This document shows, one piece after another, positions 10,330-19,823 of a stretch of DNA of 64,000 nt. The notes below the pieces were generated by a model. It was not told the origin of the DNA. It ran no database searches and saw only the letters and a program-made list of their open reading frames with translations. Numbering within the stretch: the stretch's first letter is position 1; each line of letters opens with the position of its first letter. The stretch comes from Georgenia satyanarayanai (GTDB lineage Bacteria > Actinomycetota > Actinomycetes > Actinomycetales > Actinomycetaceae), in NCBI RefSeq assembly GCF_900116375.1, contig NZ_UETB01000003.1, positions 172,890-236,889 on the forward strand, given 5' to 3'. Both the position numbers and the translations under genes were made by a program.

Positions 10330-13300
10330 TCAGCTCAGCTTGGCTACCCCGGCCACGTCCTTGGCGGCGGCGGTCCCGGTCGCGGCGGGTGCCGGGCCGA
10401 CGGGGCGGCGGACACCGAGGGTGTCGGTCCCGTTGCCGTCCCAGTCACCCACGTACACCTCGTCGCCCAGGCGGCCGAAGGTCACCACCGTGTCCGCGTC
10501 CCCGCCACGCAGGGAGTTGTTCACGTGGTACACCCGGCCTCGCTGGATCGCGAAGGTGTCACTGCCGTTGCCGTCCCAGTCACCGGCCAGGGTGACGTCG
10601 GCGGACCGGCCGTAGGTGAACACCGTGTCGGCGTCCCCACCCCGCAGGGAGTTCTTCACGTGGTAGACCGCACCACGACGCACCGCGAAGGTGTCCGTGC
10701 CGTCGGCGTTCCAGTCACCGACTAGCACCTGGTCAGTCTCGCGGCCGTAGGTGAACACCACGTCGGCGTCCCCGCCACGCAGGGAGTTCTTCACGTGGTA
10801 CTCGGCCCCGCGGCGCACCGCGAAGGTGTCGGTGCCGTTGCCGTCCCAGTCACCGACCAGGATGACGTCACCATCACGGCCATAGGTCAGGACCACGTCC
10901 GCGTCCCCACCACGCTGCGCGTTAGACACGTGGAACTCGTTCCCGCGACGCACGGCGATCGTGTCGACGCCGTCACCGTCCCAGTCTCCGATGAGCACCT
11001 CATCAGCCCACCGGCCGTACATGAAGTGCACGTCCGTGGAACCCCGCCAGGTGTTGGACAGGTGGAACTCCGCACCACGGGTGTCCGGAGCCGGGGTGCC
11101 GGTGGTGAAGGCGAAGCTCCACTCCGCGGCGGCCCCCTCGGCCAGCACGAAGCCCTCCAGCGCACGCACCGTCACGGTGACGGTGCCCACGCCCGGGTAG
11201 GTCCCGGCCTCGATAACGTCACCGTCGATCACGTACTCCACGCCGTCGAGCGCGGGGACCGTGAAGGTATCATCGGCGAATCCGGGCCGGTCGACGAAGG
11301 ACACCGCCTCAGGCGTGACCTCCACCAGCTCCGGCCCCCCACCCTCGGTGGAGAAGGTGTGGGACCACTCGGCCACGGCACCCTCGGCGAGCACGAAGCC
11401 CTCCAGGGCGTGCGCGGTCACCGTGACCTCGCCCGAACCCTCGTGGGTCCCGGCCTCCACGACCGAGTCACCGATCCGGTACTCCACACCCTCGACGTCC
11501 GGCACCGTGAAGGTGTCGTCGTCGGTGCCATGCTCGTCGGAGAACGTCACCCCCTCAGGCGTCACCTCGACGAGCTCGGCCGGCGGCACCGCCAGCTCGG
11601 CGACCTGCTCAGCGGTCAGCACCCGGTCGAAGAGGTGGACGTTGTCTACGGCTCCGTCGAGGAAGTCGACGTCGTTGCCCTCCCACTGGCCGCGCCCGAC
11701 GGCGAAGGTGCCGTCGGTCAGGGTCGAGGCCTTGGACTCCTGGACAGCCGCGAGCTCGCCGTCGAGGTAGAGGCGCAGCTCTCGGGCAACCGCGTCGCGA
11801 ACACCGACCAGGTGTCGCCACTCGCCAGTACGCGGCGTCCCTTCCGCGACCGCGCGGTCGTTCTCGAAGCTGAAAGCGAAGCCATTGATCGGCGCGCCAT
11901 ACTGCAGGAAGAAGGCACTCTTACCGCGGACGCCGTCCATGCTGGCCACCGTCGCGTAGCCACCCGTGGGCAGCTCGTCCAGGCGCACCCAGGCCGAGAC
12001 GGAGAAGTTGCCCGTGGTGTCGAGTTCCGGAACCTGGGTCGTCGCCGCCCCGTCGCCGTCGAGACCGAGGGCCGAGCCCTGGATCCCGATCTCCTCCCAG
12101 GACATGCCCTCTCCGAGCGTGAGGGTGTGGTCGTTACCGGTCACGTCCTCGGCGGTGTCGCCCTCGTTCTCGTTCAGCGGCCAGTAGGCCAGCGCGTCAT
12201 CGGTCGGCTCCGGGAAGGTCCGCGGGTGCGAGCCGACCTCGACGAGCTTCTGGTTGATGGCACGCACGGCGTCCCGGTCCATCTTGGAGACCTTGCGGTC
12301 GTAGGTCCAGAACCCGTTGACCTCACCCTCGAGGTCGGTCAGCTGGGTGTAGACGGAGCCGGAGAGGTAGTCCTGCGCCGGCGCGATGAGCTCCGCGGTG
12401 TTCTGCACGTAGGCGGCGGTGAGCTCCTCGGAGGTGTCGACCTCGCCGTACGGGTTCACCGATCCGCCGGGCCACACGTGGCCCGGGACGGACAGCGAGA
12501 AGCCGCCGTGCTCGCCGTCGATCGCGGCGCGCGTGTCGTCCGGTCGCGGCAGTGCCGGCCCGGTGTACTGGTGGTAGTCGATGATGTCGCCCTGACCCGA
12601 GTCGCCCAGGGAGTTGCAGCAGTTGTGACCACTGTGCGCGTTCATGAGTCGTGACGGGTCGAGGGCCTTGATCTCGTTGGCGATCTCACCGGTGGTCTGC
12701 AGGTTCCACTCGCCCCAGCCCTCGTTGAAGGGGACCCAGCCGATGATCGAGGTGGAGGAGCCGAACTGCTCGACCATGGTCCGCATCTCGGCGCGGTACT
12801 GCTCGCGGACGTCCTCGTTGGCGTTGTCACCGCTGGGCATGTCCTGCCAGACCAGCATGCCGATCTGGTCGGCGTGGTAGTACCACCGCTGCGGCTCCAC
12901 CTTGATGTGCTTGCGGATCGTGTTGAAGCCGAGGTCCTTGGTCTCCTGGATATCCCAGGCGAGAGCCTCGTCGGTGGGAGCGGTGTACACGCCGTCCGGC
13001 CAGTACCCCTGGTCAAGGGTCGAGTTGAGGTAGGTCTGCTCGCCGTTCAGCAGGATGCGCTGCTGGCCGTCCACCTCCGCGACCTCGATCGACCGCATGC
13101 CGCTGTAGCCGTCGACGGCGTCGTTCTGGTCACCGTCGGTCAGCGTCGCCGTGAGGTCGTAGAGGTACGGGTCCTCCGGCGACCAGAGGTGCGGGTCGGG
13201 GATCTCGAGCTGCAGATTCGTGTCCGTCGCACCGGTCACGCTGCCGACCTCGACGCCGTCGGCGTCGTAGGCGACGATCTCGACGGACGCCTCGTCCGAG

Positions 13301-14808
13301 GCCCCCGCGGTGTTGACGTTGACGGTGAGCGCGTCGTTGTCGAGATCGGGGGTCAGGTCGAGCTGGGTGATGTGGGCGGCCGGGACCGGCTCCATCCACA
13401 CCGTCTGCCAGATGCCCGAGGCGGGCGTGTAGAAGATGCCCCCCGGGTTGTTCGACTGCTTGCCACGGGGCTGGTCCCCGGTGGTGTCGGTGACCCGCAC
13501 GACGAGCTCGTTCTCGCCCTCGACGAGGGCGTCGGTGATGTCGGCGGAGAAGGCGTCGAAACCACCGAGGTGGTGCGCCACCTCGGTGCCGTTGACGTAG
13601 ACGGTGGCCTCATAGTCGACCGCATCAAAGTTGAGCTGCAGCCGCTCTGTGGTCCCGATCGCCCAGCCCTCGGGCACCGCGAACGTGCGGTAGTAGGCGA
13701 AATGGTCCTCGGTGAGCTCGACCTCCGAGAGGATCGACTCGATCGGGAACGGGACGACGACCTCCTTCGAGAAGGCCTCGGCCTCGAACGGGGTCTCACT
13801 GTCGGCCTCGAGGATCTCGAGCTGCCAGGGCCCGTTGAGGTTCTGCCAGTCCTCGCGCACCATCCCGGGGCGGGGGTACTCCGGCAGCGGGTTGTCCCGG
13901 TCCAGGTCCGCGGCCCACGGCGTCACCATCACATAGGTCGACAGGTTCTCGACCGGGATGTCGAACGCCGGAGCGTCCTCGCCACCGACGGTGAGGTCAC
14001 CCTCGCCGTCGTAGGCGAGCCGTACTACCGCAAGCTCCGTCACCGGGCCCTCGGGGGTCAGCACGAGCGCCTCGCCCGAGGAGTAAACCTCGGCTTCCGC
14101 CACCGGGATCTCTCCGCCGTCGACGGTGAGCACGACGTGGTCGGCGACGTCACTGCCGGCCGCGACCGCTCCGTCGAGTTCGAGGCGCACCGCGTCGCCG
14201 GCCTCGTTGACCGTGCCGCGCGCCGGGTAGACGTCGAAGTCGTCCGGCGGCGTGAACGCGCTCAGAGGCACGATGCTCTTCTCGATGCCGGGACCCGTCC
14301 ACCGGACGAAGAGGTTGGCGCCGCCGGTGGCCTGGAACTGGTCGAGGCGGAAGTCGTACTTCTCGCCGGCCTCGAGCGTCACCGTCTGCGACGTCTGCTC
14401 GATGTCCCACTGGTTGACCCACCAGTCGATGATCTGCTCGCCGTCGACCCAGAGCCGGAAGCCGTTGTCGCCGGAGACGTAGAAGGTGTAGTCCCCGCTG
14501 GACGGCGCCTCGATCTGGCCCGTCCAACGCGCGCCGGTGTGCTCCCCCTGCCCGGTGCGCTGCTCGTACACCGGGACGAGGTTGTTGAAGTTGAGCTCGC
14601 CGTCGAGGATGGTGCTCGTCGGCTCGGTCAGCTCGAAGTCCGGTGCGGTGACCCCGGCGAAGTACTCGCCGCGGAGTCCGTTCACCTCCTCGACCGCTCC
14701 CTGCGCTGCGGCAGCTGTGCCGAGCAGCGATGCGACCAATGCACCGATGACAAGAACTGATCGTGCCCGGAGGGTGCTACCCCGGCCGCGACGATGTGGC
14801 TGAGTCAC
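10330..14808 (-). CDS. Secreted multidomain GH2 glycosidase (galactosidase-like)
   Basis: 1492-residue secreted glycoside hydrolase. A signal peptide spans about residues 1-37. A PA14-type sugar-binding domain (from GLRGEYF) reaches about residue 190. GH2 sugar-binding, Ig-like and TIM-barrel domains occupy about 290-860. The acid/base is Glu696 in FNEGWGEW and the likely nucleophile Glu766 in GEHGGF. A LamG/concanavalin-like domain spans about 865-1075, then two Ig-like repeats of about 80 residues, then five FG-GAP-like repeats (1246-1469). The GTG at 14806-14808 has AAAGG upstream. It follows a YtfQRT-YjfF-like sugar importer in the same direction, near galTK, so it probably releases galactose units outside the cell. 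Beta-galactosidase or beta-galactofuranosidase are both possible. Confidence 0.88.
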   Translation of the reverse strand: MTQPHRRGRGSTLRARSVLVIGALVASLLGTAAAAQGAVEEVNGLRGEYFAGVTAPDFELTEPTSTILDGELNFNNLVPVYEQRTGQGEHTGARWTGQIEAPSSGDYTFYVSGDNGFRLWVDGEQIIDWWVNQWDIEQTSQTVTLEAGEKYDFRLDQFQATGGANLFVRWTGPGIEKSIVPLSAFTPPDDFDVYPARGTVNEAGDAVRLELDGAVAAGSDVADHVVLTVDGGEIPVAEAEVYSSGEALVLTPEGPVTELAVVRLAYDGEGDLTVGGEDAPAFDIPVENLSTYVMVTPWAADLDRDNPLPEYPRPGMVREDWQNLNGPWQLEILEADSETPFEAEAFSKEVVVPFPIESILSEVELTEDHFAYYRTFAVPEGWAIGTTERLQLNFDAVDYEATVYVNGTEVAHHLGGFDAFSADITDALVEGENELVVRVTDTTGDQPRGKQSNNPGGIFYTPASGIWQTVWMEPVPAAHITQLDLTPDLDNDALTVNVNTAGASDEASVEIVAYDADGVEVGSVTGATDTNLQLEIPDPHLWSPEDPYLYDLTATLTDGDQNDAVDGYSGMRSIEVAEVDGQQRILLNGEQTYLNSTLDQGYWPDGVYTAPTDEALAWDIQETKDLGFNTIRKHIKVEPQRWYYHADQIGMLVWQDMPSGDNANEDVREQYRAEMRTMVEQFGSSTSIIGWVPFNEGWGEWNLQTTGEIANEIKALDPSRLMNAHSGHNCCNSLGDSGQGDIIDYHQYTGPALPRPDDTRAAIDGEHGGFSLSVPGHVWPGGSVNPYGEVDTSEELTAAYVQNTAELIAPAQDYLSGSVYTQLTDLEGEVNGFWTYDRKVSKMDRDAVRAINQKLVEVGSHPRTFPEPTDDALAYWPLNENEGDTAEDVTGNDHTLTLGEGMSWEEIGIQGSALGLDGDGAATTQVPELDTTGNFSVSAWVRLDELPTGGYATVASMDGVRGKSAFFLQYGAPINGFAFSFENDRAVAEGTPRTGEWRHLVGVRDAVARELRLYLDGELAAVQESKASTLTDGTFAVGRGQWEGNDVDFLDGAVDNVHLFDRVLTAEQVAELAVPPAELVEVTPEGVTFSDEHGTDDDTFTVPDVEGVEYRIGDSVVEAGTHEGSGEVTVTAHALEGFVLAEGAVAEWSHTFSTEGGGPELVEVTPEAVSFVDRPGFADDTFTVPALDGVEYVIDGDVIEAGTYPGVGTVTVTVRALEGFVLAEGAAAEWSFAFTTGTPAPDTRGAEFHLSNTWRGSTDVHFMYGRWADEVLIGDWDGDGVDTIAVRRGNEFHVSNAQRGGDADVVLTYGRDGDVILVGDWDGNGTDTFAVRRGAEYHVKNSLRGGDADVVFTYGRETDQVLVGDWNADGTDTFAVRRGAVYHVKNSLRGGDADTVFTYGRSADVTLAGDWDGNGSDTFAIQRGRVYHVNNSLRGGDADTVVTFGRLGDEVYVGDWDGNGTDTLGVRRPVGPAPAATGTAAAKDVAGVAKLS
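10402..11073 (-). repeat. Five FG-GAP-like 45-residue repeats (GH2 enzyme)
   Basis: Five in-frame repeats (44 then 4 x 45 residues, 672 bases) with the pattern aromatic-HxxN..RGGDAD..TYGR..D..L.GDWDGNGTDTFAVRRG. Each carries a DWDGDG-type Asp-rich loop like the calcium loops of beta-propeller and dockerin-type repeats. A module of exactly the same length and order ends the gamma-glutamyltransferase at 24215-24886. Confidence 0.85.
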
Positions 14809-14857
14809 TGTTGACCTTTCGACGTGGTGAACGGACTGCGGTGTGACCGGCCAACGT

Positions 14858-15895
14858 TCAGCCGATCGCCTTTCGTGGGCGTGCCTGCACCCGCGAGAGG
14901 TAGATCTGTGCCGTCGCGACGACGATGAGGACGGCACCGTTGACGACGGCCTGCCAGTTGGAGTCGGTCAGGCCGAGCCGGTTGATGAGGTTGGCGATGA
15001 CCTGGAGCAGGAGCATCCCCACGAGCGAGCCCAGGACGGAGCCGGACCCGCCCATGAGAGCCGTGCCACCGAGCACCACCGCGGAGATCGCGGTGAGCTC
15101 GAGGCCGACACCGAGGGTTGTCACTCCCGAGGCCGTGTAGGAAGCGGTCAACGCACCTGCGAGACCCGCGAGCATGCCGCTCGCGGTGTAGGCGATCATC
15201 TTGGAGCGGGCGACGGGCAGGCCCATGAGGTCGGCAGCCAGGGGCTGGCCACCGATGGCGAGTAGGGTGGATCCGTAGGACGTGCGGTACTGCACGAGCA
15301 TCCCGGCGGCGAACAGCAGCACGGCCAGCCAGACCGTGTACCCGAGGCCCAGGAAGGACCCCTGGGCGAGGGTGAGGAACCAGCTGCCCTCCGGCACCTT
15401 GAAGGTGATCGCGCCCTCGTCGGTGAGGACGAGCAGCAGCCCCCTGGCGAACAGCAGTCCGGCGAGCGTGACGATGAAGGCCGGGACCGCGGTCCGCGCC
15501 ACGATGGTTCCCTGCACCAGGCCGAACAGCCCGCACACCGCCAGCGGCAGCACGAGCCCGAGGAGCGGGTTGTGGCTCGCACCCCACGCGCCGAGGACAC
15601 CTCCCAGCGCGAAGACCGACCCCACGGACAGGTCGATACCCCCGGTGAAGATGACGAAGGTCATCCCGAGTGCGAGCAGCGAGTAGAAGGAGGCCTGCTG
15701 GGCGATCTGGCTGAGGTTGCTGGCAGTGCCGAACGAGTCGAAGGTCAGGCTCATCACCAGGCCGAGGCCGAGGAGCACAAGCAGGGCACCGTTGCGCTGC
15801 GCGAAGCGCGCACTCCGTTCCCGACGGCTGACTACGGCAGCCGTAACCTCGACCTTCTCCGACGTCACGCTACCGAGATCGGTGGTCGTCTTCAC
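14858..15895 (-). CDS. Sugar ABC transporter permease (YjfF-like)
   Basis: 345-residue inner-membrane permease of the BPD_transp_2 (RbsC) family. About eight to ten hydrophobic helices are visible and the family signature GGIDLSVGSVFALGGVLGAW is present. Second of two permeases in the operon, as in the E. coli galactofuranose importer ytfQ-ytfR-ytfT-yjfF. The GTG at 15893-15895 overlaps the stop of the first permease (GTGA) and AGGAAG lies just upstream. The glycosidase gene follows 49 bases downstream. Confidence 0.88.
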   Translation of the reverse strand: MKTTTDLGSVTSEKVEVTAAVVSRRERSARFAQRNGALLVLLGLGLVMSLTFDSFGTASNLSQIAQQASFYSLLALGMTFVIFTGGIDLSVGSVFALGGVLGAWGASHNPLLGLVLPLAVCGLFGLVQGTIVARTAVPAFIVTLAGLLFARGLLLVLTDEGAITFKVPEGSWFLTLAQGSFLGLGYTVWLAVLLFAAGMLVQYRTSYGSTLLAIGGQPLAADLMGLPVARSKMIAYTASGMLAGLAGALTASYTASGVTTLGVGLELTAISAVVLGGTALMGGSGSVLGSLVGMLLLQVIANLINRLGLTDSNWQAVVNGAVLIVVATAQIYLSRVQARPRKAIG

Positions 15896-16881
15896 GAGGT
15901 CTTCCTCCCGAGCTGGACGTAGACAGCCCCGACGATGACCACGGCCTGCGTCATCTGGGCGATCGAGTCCGCGATGTTGTGAGCCACCAAGGTCGAGGTG
16001 ATGAGCTGCATGAGCAGCGCACCGGCCAGCGTGCCGAGCACGCGGATCCTGCCGCCCGTGAGTGGAGTGCCGCCGATGACGACAGCAGCGATGGCATTGA
16101 GCTCCATGAGCAGTCCGAGCGTCCGCGGGTCGGACGCCTGCGACCGGGCCGCCAGGAGGATCCCGGCGATCGCCGCAAGGACTCCGCTCACGACGTACGT
16201 GGTAACGAGGATCCGGTTGACCGGGAGCCCCGCGAGCGTGGCGGCCCGACGGTTGCCGCCGATCGCCTCCATGCCGCGCCCGAAGGTCGTGCGCCGCACC
16301 AGGAATCCGACGACGAGCAGCATCACGGCGGCGACCAGCACCGTGTAGGGGACGCCGAGGAACGAGCCGAGGCCGAGCGAGCGCAGGCCGGGGTCGTTGA
16401 GGTTCTTGATCTGACCGCCGATCACGTTGGCCAGTCCTCGACCGCCGACGAGGATGGCGAGCGTGGCGACGATGGGTTGCAGTCCCACCCGAGACACCAG
16501 AGTCCCGACGAGGAAGCCCGATGCCGCTCCGCACAGCATCGCGATCGCGACACCCGTGAGCGTCCCGTACCCCAGGTACAGCGGCATGACGGCTGCGGCG
16601 AGCGCCATCACCGACCCGACCGACAGGTCGATGCCTCCGGTGCCGATGACCATCGCCATCCCGAGCGCGACGATGAGGGTGGGGGCGGTCTGGATGAGTT
16701 GGAGCCGGAGGTTGCTCGTCGTGACGAAGTGGGGGGTGATGACGATGTTGAGGATCACCAGCACGATGAGCGCGAGGTAGACGCCGTTGCGCCGTACCCA
16801 GTCACCGCTGATCGGTGAGCCGCGGCGGTGCTCCGCAGGGCCCGAGCCCGGAGGTGCCGCCACCGCTGTCTGGTTGCTCAT
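15892..16881 (-). CDS. Sugar ABC transporter permease (YtfT-like)
   Basis: 329-residue RbsC-family permease with the signature GTGGIDLSVGSVMALAAAVMP and repeated hydrophobic helices. Its short cytoplasmic N-terminus is Pro/Gly-rich. It probably forms a heterodimer with the neighbouring permease in the membrane, driven by the fused ATPase upstream. The ATG at 16879-16881 overlaps the ATPase stop (ATGA), which fixes the start despite a longer open frame upstream. Confidence 0.9.
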   Translation of the reverse strand: MSNQTAVAAPPGSGPAEHRRGSPISGDWVRRNGVYLALIVLVILNIVITPHFVTTSNLRLQLIQTAPTLIVALGMAMVIGTGGIDLSVGSVMALAAAVMPLYLGYGTLTGVAIAMLCGAASGFLVGTLVSRVGLQPIVATLAILVGGRGLANVIGGQIKNLNDPGLRSLGLGSFLGVPYTVLVAAVMLLVVGFLVRRTTFGRGMEAIGGNRRAATLAGLPVNRILVTTYVVSGVLAAIAGILLAARSQASDPRTLGLLMELNAIAAVVIGGTPLTGGRIRVLGTLAGALLMQLITSTLVAHNIADSIAQMTQAVVIVGAVYVQLGRKTS

Positions 16882-18458
16882 GAGGCCACCTCGTCCTGGA
16901 GGTCGTGAATTGTCGGGGCGACCAGCGCCGCAAGCAGTCGTGAGTGGGTCAGGTCGCTGCCGGAGAGTCGGTCGTTGACCGAACCCTCGTGCAGCACGAC
17001 GACCTTGTCGGAGGTGTCGACGAGCTCCTCCGTCTCCGACGAGATCATGAGGACCGCGAGCCCCTTCTCTGCCAGTTCGTCGATCACAGACGCAACCTCC
17101 TGCTTGGCACCGACATCGATTCCGCGGGTCGGCTCGTCGAGCAGGAAGACCTTCGGCTTGGTACACAGCCAGCGCGCGATGAGGACTTTCTGCTGGTTCC
17201 CGCCAGAGAGCTCGGAGACCAGCTGCTGCGGGCTCGACACCTTGATCCTCAGCCGCTTGATGAAGGTGTCGACGAGCTCGTCGACCTTCGCGTCGGAGAT
17301 GACGCCCCACCGGGAGACCTGGTCGAGGACCGCGAGCACGATGTTGTCGCGGACCGACAGGTCGGGGATGATCCCCTCGGCCTTGCGGTCCTCCGACAGG
17401 AGGGCGATCCCGGCATCGAGAGCGGCGGGGATCGAGTTCCGCCGGATGGCAGTGCCCTCGACGTCGATCGTGTCGGCGTCGGAGGCAAGGTCGCCGTAGA
17501 TGGCCTTGACGGTCTCGCTCCGGCCGGATCCGAGCAGCCCGGCGAGGCCGACGATCTCACCGGGGCGGACATCGAGGTCGATGCCGTGGAGTCGCCTGTG
17601 GGCCCGCAGCCCGCGGACGGACAGCACGGGTGCCGCGGCGTCGGCGTCGCCGGTGCTGATCGATGCCGACTCGCGTTCCCTGACGCCCTCGGCGATCTCT
17701 CGACCGAGCATGTGCGAGACGAGCTCGCGGCGGTCGAGGTCGGCCATCTGGCCCCGGTGGACGACCTCTCCGTCCCGCAGGATGGTGATGGCGTCGCACA
17801 GCTGCCACAGCTCGTCGAGGCGGTGGGACACGAACACGATGCCGACGCCGTCGTCACGGAGCCGTCGCGCGACCGAGAACAGTGTCTCGACCTCGCGGAT
17901 CTCGAGCGACGAGGTCGGCTCGTCCATGATCACGGTGCGGGCGTTGATCGTCATGGCCCGCGCGAGGGCGATCATCTGCTGGACGCCGAGCCCGAGTCGG
18001 CCGACGTCCTGGGTGACGTCGACCTCGATGCCGAGGTCGGCGGTGATGCGCTGCGCGTCACGGTTCATCGCGCGCACGTCGATGAGGCCGAGCCGGTTGC
18101 GGGGCTCTCGCCCCAAGAACACGTTTCGGGCCACGGAGAGCAAGGGGACGAGGCTGATCTCCTGGTAGACCGTGGAGATGCCGACGTCCTGTGCGTCGGA
18201 GGGGCGGGAGAAGCTCACCGGCTCACCGCGGTAGCGGATCTCGCCGGCGTCGGGCTGGTACACGCCGGTGAGGACCTTGATGAGCGTAGACTTCCCGGCA
18301 CCGTTCTCGCCGACGAGTGCGTGGATGGAGCCCGGGGCGACACTGAACGAGACGTCCGTGAGGGCTTTGATACCGGCGAACTGCTTGGTCACGCCGGTGA
18401 CCTCGAGAACCGAGGCCGCCGCTGACACGTCGACGGTCTGCAGGGGTGATGAAGGCAC
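16878..18458 (-). CDS. Sugar ABC transporter ATP-binding protein (YtfR/RbsA-like)
   Basis: 526-residue fused double ATPase for monosaccharide import. Domain 1 has Walker A GENGAGKST, a degenerate signature LGVGQ-like RLGLGVQQMIALARAM, and Walker B VIMDEPTSSL. Domain 2 has a degenerate Walker A (LLGSGRSE), the intact signature ELSGGNQQKVLIARWL and Walker B VFLLDEPTRGIDVGAKQE. This asymmetry is normal for the RbsA family. The GTG at 18456-18458 has GAAGGA about 8 bases upstream. It follows the binding-protein gene after a hairpin. Confidence 0.92.
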   Translation of the reverse strand: MPSSPLQTVDVSAAASVLEVTGVTKQFAGIKALTDVSFSVAPGSIHALVGENGAGKSTLIKVLTGVYQPDAGEIRYRGEPVSFSRPSDAQDVGISTVYQEISLVPLLSVARNVFLGREPRNRLGLIDVRAMNRDAQRITADLGIEVDVTQDVGRLGLGVQQMIALARAMTINARTVIMDEPTSSLEIREVETLFSVARRLRDDGVGIVFVSHRLDELWQLCDAITILRDGEVVHRGQMADLDRRELVSHMLGREIAEGVRERESASISTGDADAAAPVLSVRGLRAHRRLHGIDLDVRPGEIVGLAGLLGSGRSETVKAIYGDLASDADTIDVEGTAIRRNSIPAALDAGIALLSEDRKAEGIIPDLSVRDNIVLAVLDQVSRWGVISDAKVDELVDTFIKRLRIKVSSPQQLVSELSGGNQQKVLIARWLCTKPKVFLLDEPTRGIDVGAKQEVASVIDELAEKGLAVLMISSETEELVDTSDKVVVLHEGSVNDRLSGSDLTHSRLLAALVAPTIHDLQDEVAS

Positions 18459-18484
18459 AGCAGATTCCTTCGGGAGGGTGGGCG

Positions 18485-18524
18485 AAGTGCGTCCCGGCAC
18501 CGGCAGTGACGCCGGGACGCACTT
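18485..18524 (-). terminator. Hairpin between sugar-binding protein and ATPase genes
   Basis: Perfect 14-base arms 18485-18498 and 18511-18524 with a 12-base loop, 26 bases past the binding-protein stop. It has the same placement as the hairpin after bmpA and probably lowers read-through into the ATPase and permeases or protects the upstream message. Confidence 0.65.
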
Positions 18525-18549
18525 GGGGTGAGGAGGTAGAGCCGCTGGC

Positions 18550-19647
18550 TCAGAAAGCGCGCCCGAGCTGCTCCTCGGCGTTCTCCTGGGTGTACTCGCC
18601 GTCCTCGATGATGATGTCCTCGGGAATGGCCTCACCGTCGTAGAACCGCTGCAGCGTCTCGAAGACCAGGGGCCCGAAGCGCGGGTTGGACTCGATGACC
18701 GCGTTGTACGTCCCGGCGACGATGGCCTCGACAGCGTTGCGCGTGCCGTCGATCGACACGATCACCACGTCCTCGCCCGGCACCATGCCGGCCTCGGTGA
18801 TCGCCGTCATGGCGCCGAGACCTTCCTCGTCGTTGAAGGCGTAGATCGCGTCGATCTCCGGGTTCGACTGGAGCAGCTGGGCGGTGACTTCCTGGCCCTC
18901 GCTCCGGGAGGCGTTGGCCGTCTGCTCCGCGACGATGGTGATGTCGGGGTACTCAGCCGCCACACGCTCCTTGAAGCCGTTGGCCCGGCCGTCGGTGACG
19001 TTGTTGCCCGAGGGGCCGAGCAGGATCGCGACGTTCGCCTCACCATCGGTGATATCGGCCAGCGCGTCAGCCGCCCGCTCGCCCTGCTCGACGAAGTCCG
19101 AGCCGAGGAAGGCCAGGTAGTCGGAGCACGACTCGTTCGTGACCTTGCGGTCGATCGTCACGACGGGCACGCCCTGGTCCTGCGCGGCCTGCAGCGCAGG
19201 GTCCAGGCCGTCGGAGTTCACCGGAGCGACGACGAGGATGTCGATGCCCTGGTTGAGCATGTCCTGGATGTCGTTGATCTGCTTGGGCAGCTCGTTGTTC
19301 GCGTTGGTCACGATGAGCTCAGCGCCCACCTCAGCCGCCGCGTCGCGGATGGACTGGGTCTCAGCCGCGCGGAAGCTTGCCGAGTCCGGCTCCGACTGGG
19401 AGAAGCCCACCTTGGCGCCCTCGAGCTCGATGGCCTCCACGCCGTAGTCGTCGATGGTGCAGCCTTCGCCCTCGCCGACGTCCGCGTCGCGGACCTGCTG
19501 AGACGTGTCGACCGTGCTGTCACTGGTCGCTTCGTTCGAGCCGTCCGTTCCTCCGCCGCCCTCGTTCGTGCATCCCGCGAGGGCAAAGCCAGCGACTGCG
19601 ACGAGTGCTGCACCGCGCAGGAGGATGCGGTTCCCAGGACTTCTCAT
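18550..19647 (-). CDS. Sugar ABC transporter substrate-binding lipoprotein (YtfQ-like)
   Basis: 365-residue periplasmic-binding-protein-like lipoprotein with a lipobox LAGC (Cys26) and a Gly/Thr/Ser-rich linker. The mature start GAKVGFSQSEPDSASFRAAE and the late stretch ESNPRFGPLVFETLQRFYDGE resemble E. coli YtfQ, the galactofuranose-binding protein, more than RbsB; this is judged by eye. The ATG at 19645-19647 is preceded by AAGGAG at ideal spacing. First gene of the importer operon and divergent from the DeoR regulator. The ligand is probably a galactose form, judged from galTK next door. Confidence 0.88.
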   Translation of the reverse strand: MRSPGNRILLRGAALVAVAGFALAGCTNEGGGGTDGSNEATSDSTVDTSQQVRDADVGEGEGCTIDDYGVEAIELEGAKVGFSQSEPDSASFRAAETQSIRDAAAEVGAELIVTNANNELPKQINDIQDMLNQGIDILVVAPVNSDGLDPALQAAQDQGVPVVTIDRKVTNESCSDYLAFLGSDFVEQGERAADALADITDGEANVAILLGPSGNNVTDGRANGFKERVAAEYPDITIVAEQTANASRSEGQEVTAQLLQSNPEIDAIYAFNDEEGLGAMTAITEAGMVPGEDVVIVSIDGTRNAVEAIVAGTYNAVIESNPRFGPLVFETLQRFYDGEAIPEDIIIEDGEYTQENAEEQLGRAF

Positions 19648-19702
19648 GTGCGAATCTCCTTCGAATCGATCGGACAGCATCGTCACCGCCGAATGGACCC
19701 TT

Positions 19703-19817
19703 CCTATCGGACTACGCCAGATTCAGTCAAGCCCGAACACAAGCCATCCAGGACGAGCAGTCTCGCGATGCGGTCTGGTGGTTCATGTTCGTTCTTGAGT
19801 TCTTCGTGTGCCATACT
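19703..19817. promoter_or_regulatory. Divergent promoters with paired TGTTCG/CGAACA half-sites
   Basis: Toward the importer (minus strand) a -35 TTGACT (19725-19730) and a -10 GATAGG (19703-19708) are 16 bases apart. Toward deoR (plus strand) a weak -35 TTCGTT (19788-19793) and -10 CATACT (19812-19817) are 18 apart. CGAACA at 19734-19739 and TGTTCG at 19786-19791 are inverted copies lying at the two -35 regions. DeoR-family GlpR sites also carry TTCG/CGAA inverted halves, so autoregulation plus control of the importer is plausible. Confidence 0.4.
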
Positions 19818-19823
19818 GAGCGC

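Noticed and set aside
10402-11073. DNA tandem repeat as a separate mobile element
   Set aside because: The repeat is fully in frame and explained by the five protein repeats of the glycosidase.
16878-18458. Degenerate nucleotide-binding motifs suggesting a broken ATPase
   Set aside because: One weak site is normal in RbsA-type fused ATPases; the other motifs are intact.
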